A stretch of DNA of 9,069 nt, from positions 1 through 9,069 of the forward strand of contig JAKIUS010000038.1 in the NCBI GenBank assembly GCA_021647445.1, read 5' to 3'. The translations under genes and the position numbers were made by a program. Origin of the DNA: Geopsychrobacter sp. (GTDB lineage Bacteria; Desulfobacterota; Desulfuromonadia; Desulfuromonadales; Geopsychrobacteraceae). Positions 1-5,544 of the stretch are shown here, in pieces (within the stretch, counting starts at the first letter, position 1; each line of letters begins with the position of its first letter). Under the pieces are notes generated by a model. That model ran no database searches and was not told where the DNA came from. It saw only the letters and a program-made list of their open reading frames with translations.

Positions 1-1063
1 GGTAATGGGTAAATGCATCTTCGAGTTCTGACGGGTCCAGATAAAGCTCTTGACGGCGCGGATGAGGAAGTTGGCGTTCGATCTGACGTTTTTCGGCACT
101 GCGGATCTCGCCATTAAAGAGGTCGATCTCCTGCTCGATGGCCGGCGGGTCGTTCAGAACCAGGTCGGCGGCAGGAAGATAATCGAACAGGCTTTCGAGG
201 CCCGGGTAGTTAAACGGTAATAAAAAAGCGCGGCCGGGAGCTAGGATCCCCTCTTTGAGTTCGTCGCTGATTCCTTCGCGCAGGTTACGCGGCAGTTCCA
301 GGTCGTCGCAGCGTTCCTTCAGCTTTTGCAGCAGGTGGTCCAGATGCGCGCCGCTCAGGCAGAGTTCGCGGGAGGGAATCAGGCGCAACTGCTTGAGGTC
401 GCCAGGCTCCGAACGCTGGTTGGTCGGATCGAAGCGGCGCATCCGTTCGACGAGGTCGCCATAAAAATCGATGCGTACCGGTTGTTCGGCATCCGCCGGG
501 AAGATATCGATAATATCACCACGCACCGCAAAGGAACCGCGATCTTCCACTAAGGGTACGGCCTGATAGCCGAGGTCCTGCAGCTGTCGGAGCAGTTCGG
601 GGCGTGGGTATTCCTCTTCTAAATCGAGGGTCAGGGAGAGCTTGGCCAGGACCGGACGCGGGATGACGCGCTGCATTAGGGAGCGGACTGGGATGATCAG
701 GGCTTCGATCTCCCCCTTGAGCAGGCGCACCAGGGTTTTGATGCGGGTTGCTTCAATTTCTGGGTGGGGTGTCAGTGGATCGTAGGGGCCGAGTTCCCAG
801 TGTGGAAACAGGGCAACCCCTGTGGGTCGAGGGGCGAAAAACCGCAGGTCGGTAAAGAGCCGTTGGGCCTCTTTTTGGCTGGCGCAGACCACAAGCAGTG
901 GCCGTGAATTTTGACCAAGGGTTTTGGAGAGCAGGGCGGCGTCACTCGCACCGCTCTGCCCGAGAATTTCGAGTTGGCGGTTGCGCTCGCCAAAGCCGTC
1001 AAGCAGGCTTTGAGCTGTGGCATAGTTGACGTGCTGAGAGAGTTCTTGATCCATGACGGCCAT
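1..1063 (-). CDS. mfd: Mfd, transcription-repair coupling factor (N-terminal part, runs off left edge)
   Basis: Mfd is a DNA translocase that removes RNA polymerase stalled at lesions and recruits UvrA for nucleotide excision repair. Only the N-terminal UvrB-like module is present: about 354 of the family's usual ~1,150 residues. The translocase motifs lie beyond the left edge. Counting from the inner ATG at 1054, family-typical stretches include RPLLVVCASQ (residues 51-60), FPHWELGPYD (83-92) and DRGSFAVRGDIIDIFP (171-186), followed by an RIDFYGD segment. The frame is open to position 2. An in-frame TAA at 1076-1078 limits the start to the ATG at 1063 or the one at 1054. Neither has a recognisable Shine-Dalgarno sequence, so the outer one is given. 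It follows nadA on the same strand with a 33-base gap, which suggests co-transcription from the nadA promoter. Identity is secure; the exact start is not. Confidence 0.93.
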   Translation of the reverse strand, partial: MAVMDQELSQHVNYATAQSLLDGFGERNRQLEILGQSGASDAALLSKTLGQNSRPLLVVCASQKEAQRLFTDLRFFAPRPTGVALFPHWELGPYDPLTPHPEIEATRIKTLVRLLKGEIEALIIPVRSLMQRVIPRPVLAKLSLTLDLEEEYPRPELLRQLQDLGYQAVPLVEDRGSFAVRGDIIDIFPADAEQPVRIDFYGDLVERMRRFDPTNQRSEPGDLKQLRLIPSRELCLSGAHLDHLLQKLKERCDDLELPRNLREGISDELKEGILAPGRAFLLPFNYPGLESLFDYLPAADLVLNDPPAIEQEIDLFNGEIRSAEKRQIERQLPHPRRQELYLDPSELEDAFTHY

Positions 1064-1096
1064 TGGGCGGCGGCGTTACGGCTGCCGGCAGTTTTT

Positions 1097-2011
1097 TTAG
1101 TCGCGCGGCACGGCGAGCATACGATCGAGGGTGAGTCTCGCCTTTTCGGCGGTACGTGGATCGACCGTAACGCGTGGACTTAAGGTCTTAAGACAGTGCA
1201 GCAGGTCTTCAAGCGAGGTCAGTTTCATGTTGGGGCAGATCAGCCCTTCACTCGGCATGATGAAGGTTTTATTCGGGTTCTCGGTGCGCAGGCGGTAGAG
1301 GATACCCATTTCGGTGCCGACGATGAACGTGGTTGCCGGACTCTGGGCGGCGTATGCGTACATGCCGCTGGTCGAACAGATATGATCGGCCAGCGCAAGG
1401 ATTTCTGGCGCGCATTCCGGATGTGCCATGAAGATTGCGTCGGGATGTTCGGCCCGGGCCTGTTCAATCTGCGCGACCTGCAAGCGTTCATGGGTCGGGC
1501 AGAAACCGTCCCAGACGTGACAGGTCTTGTCGACCTGACTGGCGATGTAGCGGCCAAGGTTACGGTCTGGGACCAGCAGGACTTCGTCGCAGTCGAGGGA
1601 TTGCACGACATTGACCGCGTTGGAACTGGTGCAGCAGATATCGCTTTCGGCTTTGACTGCGGCACTGGAATTGACATAGGTAACGACGGTGGCGTTGGGG
1701 TGCTCCTGCTTCATTTTGCGCAGGCCCTCGGGGGTCACCATGTCGGCCATGGGGCACCCGGCATCATGACGCGGCAGCAAGACCGTTTTTCCAGGGCTGA
1801 GCAGTGCCGCGCTCTCGGCCATAAAATGCACGCCGCAAAAGACAATAATATCTTTTTCGGTGCGCGCGGCCTCCATCGACAGCGCGAGGGAATCGCCGGT
1901 AATATGGGCGATCTCCTGAATCTCATCGCGTTGGTAGTTATGTGCCATCAGCAGGGCGTTATGTTCCTCGGCCAACTGAAGAATTCGAGCCTTGATCTGA
2001 TCCTGATTCAT
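1097..2011 (-). CDS. nadA: Quinolinate synthase NadA
   Basis: NadA condenses iminoaspartate (from NadB) with dihydroxyacetone phosphate to give quinolinate, the precursor of NAD, in the cytoplasm. It is a [4Fe-4S] enzyme. The 304-residue protein has the length of the compact NadA type. Its three cluster cysteines are visible: Cys86 in AGCPMAD, Cys171 in GFCPTHERL and Cys259 in GLICPNMK. Other family stretches are [12 protein letters not shown] (21-32), GVHFMAES (60-67), [13 protein letters not shown] (112-124) and [10 protein letters not shown] (232-241). The start at 2011 is supported by AGGAAA at 2020-2025 (minus strand), eight bases upstream. A sigma70-like promoter lies just upstream, divergent from the tat genes. 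mfd follows 33 bases after its stop. nadB and nadC are not in the window. Confidence 0.97.
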   Translation of the reverse strand: MNQDQIKARILQLAEEHNALLMAHNYQRDEIQEIAHITGDSLALSMEAARTEKDIIVFCGVHFMAESAALLSPGKTVLLPRHDAGCPMADMVTPEGLRKMKQEHPNATVVTYVNSSAAVKAESDICCTSSNAVNVVQSLDCDEVLLVPDRNLGRYIASQVDKTCHVWDGFCPTHERLQVAQIEQARAEHPDAIFMAHPECAPEILALADHICSTSGMYAYAAQSPATTFIVGTEMGILYRLRTENPNKTFIMPSEGLICPNMKLTSLEDLLHCLKTLSPRVTVDPRTAEKARLTLDRMLAVPRD

Positions 2012-2019
2012 TTGAACGG

Positions 2020-2025
2020 TTTCCT
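2020..2025 (-). promoter_or_regulatory. Ribosome binding site of nadA
   Basis: The minus strand reads AGGAAA here, with an eight-base spacer to the ATG at 2011. It fixes the nadA start. Confidence 0.6.
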
Positions 2026-2055
2026 ATTGTTTTCAGTATACGGTAGAAGTCGCGG

Positions 2056-2084
2056 ATGCTAGACCAAACCCCCTGATAAGTCAA
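2056..2084 (-). promoter_or_regulatory. Predicted sigma70 promoter for nadA(-mfd)
   Basis: On the minus strand, a -35 TTGACT (2084-2079) is followed after exactly 17 bases by a -10 TAGCAT (2061-2056). These match the consensus at 5/6 and 4/6 positions. Transcription would begin near 2049, giving a leader of about 37 bases before the nadA ATG. The -35 box lies 22 bases from the -35 box of the divergent tat promoter. Prediction from sequence only. Confidence 0.6.
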
Positions 2085-2106
2085 TCCTTTCACCCGTCTC
2101 ATCTGC

Positions 2107-2136
2107 TTGACAGCAGACCGGGCAAACCGCTATTCT
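2107..2136 (+). promoter_or_regulatory. Predicted sigma70 promoter for tatB-tatC
   Basis: A perfect -35 TTGACA (2107-2112) is followed after 18 bases by TATTCT (2131-2136), which matches 4/6 of the -10 consensus. Transcription would start near 2143, giving a leader of about 63 bases. A ten-base palindrome, TCAGGCCTGA (2146-2155), lies at the start of that leader. Prediction from sequence only. Confidence 0.55.
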
Positions 2137-2206
2137 CGCCCAGGTTCAGGCCTGATATCGTGGCTGGATGAACCACATTATTCTGATCTTTGTTGAAAGG
2201 CTTCCC

Positions 2207-2569
2207 ATGTTTGGAATCGGCATGACCGAACTTCTGTTGATCGGTGCCCTGGCGCTGATGGTGCTCGGTCCAAAGAAACTCCCTGAATTGGCACGGGCCC
2301 TCGGCAAGGGATTTGCTGAATTCAAGAGCGCAACCGATGACTTCAAGAATACCCTACAGGAGGAGACACGGGTTGCCGAGACCAAAGAACGTCTTTTGAA
2401 AGATGGAAAATTGACTCCGCCGGGAACCGAGCGTTCTTTCAATCCCTATGTCGACGGTGAGATCGATGCCGAGACCGATGCCAGTGCGGCCAATAAGGCG
2501 AGTAAACTTATGACCGAAAACGCAGATCCAGAGAAAAAACAATCCGTGCAGGAGTCAGCGGATGTTTGA
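2207..2569 (+). CDS. tatB: Twin-arginine translocase subunit, TatA/TatB family (TatB-like)
   Basis: This is a membrane component of the Tat system, which exports folded proteins carrying twin-arginine signal peptides. The 120-residue protein has the family architecture: a short N-terminal membrane helix (about residues 2-20), the GP hinge (Gly21-Pro22), an amphipathic helix (about 23-50, [17 protein letters not shown]) and a polar acidic tail. Glu8 in the membrane helix and the MFGIG start are TatB features; E. coli TatA has Gln8. However, the [12 protein letters not shown] segment is also seen in proteins annotated as TatA in this type of organism, so the A/B assignment is uncertain. The ATG at 2207 is chosen over the upstream in-frame ATG at 2168 because GAAAGG (2195-2200) sits six bases before it and the family begins there. 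Its last eight bases overlap the start of tatC, implying translational coupling. Confidence 0.9.
   Translation: MFGIGMTELLLIGALALMVLGPKKLPELARALGKGFAEFKSATDDFKNTLQEETRVAETKERLLKDGKLTPPGTERSFNPYVDGEIDAETDASAANKASKLMTENADPEKKQSVQESADV
2550..2554 (+). promoter_or_regulatory. Ribosome binding site of tatC
   Basis: AGGAG lies inside the end of the preceding gene, seven bases before the ATG at 2562. It supports a tatC start that overlaps the upstream stop codon. Confidence 0.65.
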
Positions 2570-3323
2570 AGAAATGCCTCTGACCGGGCATCTGGAAGAG
2601 TTGCGTAAGCGTCTGATGGTTGCTTCCATCGCTTGGTTGGTGGCCTTTCTCGGCTGCTATTCGGTGGCGGAAAAACTATTTAAGACCCTTTCCGAGCCGG
2701 TTCAGGCCGCCCTGCCGGAGGGGAGTTCGCTGGTCTTTATTCAGGCAACCGAGCCCTTCTTTACCTATTTAAAGGTTGCGGCGGTCGCCGGGGTGTTGGT
2801 TGCTCTGCCGGTGATCCTGTGGCAGCTCTGGGGATTTATCGCTCCGGCCCTGTACAAGAATGAAAAGATTTTTGCCGTTCCCTTTGTGCTGGCCAGTTGT
2901 CTCTGTTTCGGGCTCGGTACCTATTTTGGCTTTACCTTCGTTTTTCCGACCATTTTCACCTTTCTGGTGAAATTCGGCACCGGCACCGGTGAGATCAACG
3001 CCATGCTCTCAATGGGAGCCTACCTGACCCTCTCGACCCGCCTGCTGTTTGCCTTCGGTCTGGTCTTCGAATTGCCGATCATCATCTTCTTTTTAGCCCG
3101 CATGGGAGTGGTCGATTACAAGTGGCTGGCTAAAAAACGCAAGATAGCCCTGTTGCTCGCCTTTGTGCTTGGCGCGGTGCTGACGCCGCCCGATGTCTTC
3201 TCTCAGGCCTCCATCGCTATCCCGTTTATCGTGCTTTATGAAGTCGGGATCATCGTGGCGCGTCTGTTCGGCAAGAAGAAGGTTGCAGAAGAGACCGAAC
3301 TTGATGACGACGATGATGATTGA
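2562..3323 (+). CDS. tatC: Sec-independent protein translocase TatC
   Basis: TatC is the polytopic core of the Tat translocase. With TatB it binds the twin-arginine signal peptide. The 253-residue protein has the hallmark N-terminal motif HLEELRKR (10-17), whose Glu13 and Arg15 correspond to the signal-peptide-binding E15 and R17 of E. coli TatC. It also has the cytoplasmic loop [14 protein letters not shown] (89-102), whose Glu101 corresponds to E. coli E103. Six hydrophobic segments can be traced at about 19-37, 70-91, 105-130, 153-177, 192-209 and 213-233. [12 protein letters not shown] (199-210) is the conserved periplasmic loop. The C-terminus is a charged tail, a lysine cluster followed by ELDDDDDD. 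The gene overlaps tatB by eight bases and has a good ribosome binding site, so the two form an operon. Confidence 0.97.
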   Translation: MFEEMPLTGHLEELRKRLMVASIAWLVAFLGCYSVAEKLFKTLSEPVQAALPEGSSLVFIQATEPFFTYLKVAAVAGVLVALPVILWQLWGFIAPALYKNEKIFAVPFVLASCLCFGLGTYFGFTFVFPTIFTFLVKFGTGTGEINAMLSMGAYLTLSTRLLFAFGLVFELPIIIFFLARMGVVDYKWLAKKRKIALLLAFVLGAVLTPPDVFSQASIAIPFIVLYEVGIIVARLFGKKKVAEETELDDDDDD

Positions 3324-3344
3324 TTCCCTTATTTAGATTCGCAA

Positions 3345-3385
3345 TGTGCCATCCTGTCCATGTTTATGGACGGGATGGCACTCTT
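3345..3385 (+). terminator. Strong hairpin after tatC, possible terminator
   Basis: GTGCCATCCTGTCC (3346-3359) pairs with GGACGGGATGGCAC (3368-3381) over 14 positions with one G-U pair. An extra A-T pair at 3360/3367 closes a six-base loop. The stem is strong, but it is followed by TCTTC rather than a run of T, so it is not a textbook intrinsic terminator. It lies 22 bases after the tatC stop, where a terminator or an mRNA 3'-end stabilising hairpin would be expected. Confidence 0.5.
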
Positions 3386-3478
3386 CGCGCTGTCGCTCCT
3401 GGCGATTTCTCTGCTTGAATCGCTGTGGATGCGTTAGGAGACTATTCGCCGTTTTCGCTTCATGTTAGTCTGCCTGCC

Positions 3479-4486
3479 ATGAATCTTGAAAGTTACGGTT
3501 GGAACGCCAAACTGGCGCAACAGTTTCGCCCCTTTGCCGCACGTGGTTTGCATCCGGCGCGGGTGATCCGTGGGGAAAAAAATTATTTCCGGGTGGTTTG
3601 TGCCACGGGTGAATTGACGGTCCGTTTTGCCGGTCGCATGCGCCATCGTGCTGGTGGGCGTCAGGATCTGCCGGTGGTGGGGGACTGGGTGGCGGTTGAA
3701 CCTCAGCTTGAAGAGGGGCGCGGCATCATTCACGGCATTTTAGAGCGGTTCTCCTCTTTTGCGCGCAACCTGCCGGGCCGCCGCAAGGGGAAGGGGCGCG
3801 AGCGGATTGAGCAGCAGGTGATCGCCGCTAATGTTGAGTGCGTGCTGATTGTCTGTGGTCTCGATCAGGATTTCAGCCTGCGGCGTATTGAACGTTATCT
3901 GACTCTGGTCAGCGCGGGTGGAGCCAGGGCGGTGGTGGTGCTGAACAAGGCCGATCTCAGTAACGAGATCGAAAGTCAGCGGCAGCAGGTGCTTGAGATC
4001 GCGGCAGGGGCATCGGTTGAACTGTTGAGTGCTAAAAATATTGCGCAGGTTGAGCGGCTCAGGGCCTATGCGCTGCCGGGCGAGACCCTTGCCCTGCTCG
4101 GGTCTTCAGGCGTCGGCAAATCGACCATCGTTAATGCCCTGCTCGGGGATGAACGTCAAAAGGTTGCTGCCGTCAGTGAAACCCTCGGCAAGGGGCGGCA
4201 TACCACTACCCATCGTGAACTCTTTGTGCTCGACGGCGGAGGGGTGCTGATGGACAACCCCGGTATGCGCGAACTGCACCTGTGGGGTGATGAAGAGGAC
4301 TTGGCGGAATCTTTCGCCGATATTGAAGCCATGTCTCTGCACTGTCGCTTCTCCGATTGTGGACATAAGAGCGAACCTGGCTGTGCAGTGCGGACCGCTC
4401 TGGAGGCAGGCTCGTTGACCGAACAGCGATTGGCCAATTATCTGCGCCTCAAAGAAGAACTCTCCCGTTTACAACGGCGCCGTTGA
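3479..4486 (+). CDS. rsgA: Ribosome small subunit-dependent GTPase A (RsgA/YjeQ)
   Basis: RsgA is a circularly permuted GTPase that acts late in 30S subunit assembly. In the 335-residue form the order is diagnostic: an N-terminal OB-fold (about 25-105, containing VVGDWVAVEP), then G4 NKAD (156-159), then the P-loop GSSGVGKS (208-215), a G2-like TLGKGRHTTT (235-244), then G3 DNPG (259-262). A C-terminal zinc site follows: Cys289, Cys294, His296 and Cys302 in the C-x4-C-x-H-x5-C arrangement. The ATG at 3479 is chosen because the family normally begins close to the SYGWN segment. The frame is also open back to a GTG at 3425. No clear ribosome binding site precedes 3479. It is separated from tatC by 155 bases and a strong hairpin, so it may be its own transcript. 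All key residues are present. Confidence 0.95.
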   Translation: MNLESYGWNAKLAQQFRPFAARGLHPARVIRGEKNYFRVVCATGELTVRFAGRMRHRAGGRQDLPVVGDWVAVEPQLEEGRGIIHGILERFSSFARNLPGRRKGKGRERIEQQVIAANVECVLIVCGLDQDFSLRRIERYLTLVSAGGARAVVVLNKADLSNEIESQRQQVLEIAAGASVELLSAKNIAQVERLRAYALPGETLALLGSSGVGKSTIVNALLGDERQKVAAVSETLGKGRHTTTHRELFVLDGGGVLMDNPGMRELHLWGDEEDLAESFADIEAMSLHCRFSDCGHKSEPGCAVRTALEAGSLTEQRLANYLRLKEELSRLQRRR

Positions 4487-4524
4487 AGGTCCCTTCTTTG
4501 CCGATAAAAAAATATTCTTGATTG

Positions 4525-4553
4525 TTGACCGATCGCCGTTGCTGACCTAGGCT
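4525..4553 (+). promoter_or_regulatory. Predicted promoter for the DUF3014 gene
   Basis: TTGACC (4525-4530, 5/6 match to the -35 box) is followed by a 17-base spacer and TAGGCT (4548-4553, 3/6 match to the -10 box). Transcription would begin near 4560, with a leader of about 60 bases. The spacing is ideal but the -10 box is weak. Confidence 0.4.
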
Positions 4554-4610
4554 ATATGGGATCATGAAACATACAATCTCACAGGTTAATTGGGGGGTTG
4601 TTTTGCAAAC

Positions 4611-4615
4611 AGGAG
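4611..4615 (+). promoter_or_regulatory. Ribosome binding site that fixes the DUF3014 gene start
   Basis: AGGAG lies five bases before the ATG at 4621. It is the only good Shine-Dalgarno sequence near the two candidate starts (4564 and 4621). Confidence 0.7.
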
Positions 4616-4620
4616 CAGCG

Positions 4621-5454
4621 ATGAACCTCAAGAAATTCGTATTGGTCCTTCTAATCGCCGGTGTTGCTGGTTGGTATATCTCGGAAAATATTGAAGAGCA
4701 TCTGCCCCCTGCTCCCCCACTCCCGATTGAGAACGTCGTTGTCAAGAGCCCTGCGCCAGCGGAGCCGAAGCATCTGCCGGTTCCGGCCCGTCATCCCCTT
4801 GCTCCTCTTAAAGAGGTCAAGCCCACAGCTCCCGTCACCGAGCGGGTGATCGAACCGGTCTTGCCCCGCTCACTGGACCAGGCCGATGGCTACCTGCGTG
4901 AGCGTCTGCCTCAACTGATCGAGAGTGACAAACAACTGGCTCTGCTCAATCTGAACTATTTTATTCAAAAGCTGGTGCTCTTTGTTGATCATCTGCCCGA
5001 AAAAAATATCCCCCGCATGCACCTGCCGTTTGTGCCCCCCGCGCCAGGTTTTATTACACGTGGCACAGGGGATAAGCGGCCCATCGGCAAAAAAAATGCG
5101 CGCCGCTATCGCAACTATGTCGCGTTACTAGAGGCCGTTCCAGATGTGGTTTTGATCCGCCTCTATCGTGGACTTTATCCCCTGTTTCAACAGGCCTATC
5201 GTGAGGCGGGGCATCCTGCCGGTCATTTCAATGATCGGTTGATAGAGGCTTTTGATGATTTGCTGCAAACACCGGAACCGAGCGGTCCGGTGCAACTTGT
5301 GCGTCATGTCAGCCGTTTTCGCTATGCCGACCCCGCGCTTGAAAAAAGTTCTGCCGGTCAGAAGATTCTATTGCGCATGGGCCTTGAGAATACGCGCCGC
5401 GTCAAGCGGAAGATTCAGCAATTGCGCACGGGCCTGGCTCGTAAGGACCAGTAG
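4621..5454 (+). CDS. DUF3014 domain-containing membrane-anchored protein
   Basis: A protein of unknown function, 277 residues. The first ~20 residues (KKFVLVLLIAGVAGWYI) form a single uncleaved-looking membrane anchor. A proline-rich linker follows (about 28-80), suggesting a periplasmic spacer. The C-terminal ~195 residues resemble DUF3014: LPRSLDQADGYLRERLPQL near the start, a FVDHLPEKNIPRMHLPF segment, then ARRYRNYVALLEAV, RLYRGLYPLFQQAYREAG, FNDRLIEAFDDLL and FRYADPALEKSSAGQKILLRMG. The ATG at 4621 is preferred over one at 4564 because AGGAG (4611-4615) sits five bases upstream of it. It has its own likely promoter. The c-di-GMP gene begins 90 bases later on the same strand; a functional link is not shown. 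The family call is from memory of its conserved stretches. The function is unknown. Confidence 0.8.
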   Translation: MNLKKFVLVLLIAGVAGWYISENIEEHLPPAPPLPIENVVVKSPAPAEPKHLPVPARHPLAPLKEVKPTAPVTERVIEPVLPRSLDQADGYLRERLPQLIESDKQLALLNLNYFIQKLVLFVDHLPEKNIPRMHLPFVPPAPGFITRGTGDKRPIGKKNARRYRNYVALLEAVPDVVLIRLYRGLYPLFQQAYREAGHPAGHFNDRLIEAFDDLLQTPEPSGPVQLVRHVSRFRYADPALEKSSAGQKILLRMGLENTRRVKRKIQQLRTGLARKDQ

Positions 5455-5484
5455 GCTGATGTTTGCATTTATCCCCCGATAAGG

Positions 5485-5510
5485 TAATCTTTGTGGGATT
5501 AGCATTTTTT
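5485..5510 (+). terminator. Weak hairpin plus T-run between DUF3014 gene and c-di-GMP gene
   Basis: TAATC (5485-5489) can pair with GATTA (5497-5501) across a seven-base loop. Three bases later a run of six T follows (5505-5510). The stem is only five mostly A-T pairs, so termination would be inefficient at best. Read-through into the next gene is plausible. Confidence 0.25.
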
Positions 5511-5544
5511 GAGATTGGCTAAGACCAACCTGGGGGTATCTTAA

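Noticed and set aside
1080..1098. CTGCCGGCAG followed by seven T on the plus strand as a terminator
   Set aside because: The palindrome allows only a three-base stem with a loop, and the T-run is oriented for plus-strand transcripts where no plus-strand gene ends.
1196..2062. Long open frame (288 codons) on the plus strand opposite nadA
   Set aside because: It is the antisense shadow of nadA, whose protein is unmistakable with all three cluster cysteines. The plus-strand translation resembles no family and has no ribosome binding site.
4472..4496. Palindrome CAACGGCGCCGTTG and GAAGGTCCCTTC at the end of rsgA as a terminator
   Set aside because: The palindrome overlaps the last codons and leaves no loop. 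The second repeat gives only a four-base stem, and the T-run is three bases.
5451..5470. Possible sigma54 promoter (GG...TTGCA) before the c-di-GMP gene
   Set aside because: The GG and GC elements are nine bases apart instead of ten, and the TGGCAC part of the -24 element is missing.
5455..5544. Possible GEMM-type cyclic dinucleotide riboswitch before the c-di-GMP gene
   Set aside because: The conserved GEMM core elements are not present. There are only short, weak pairings and C/G runs in these 90 bases.
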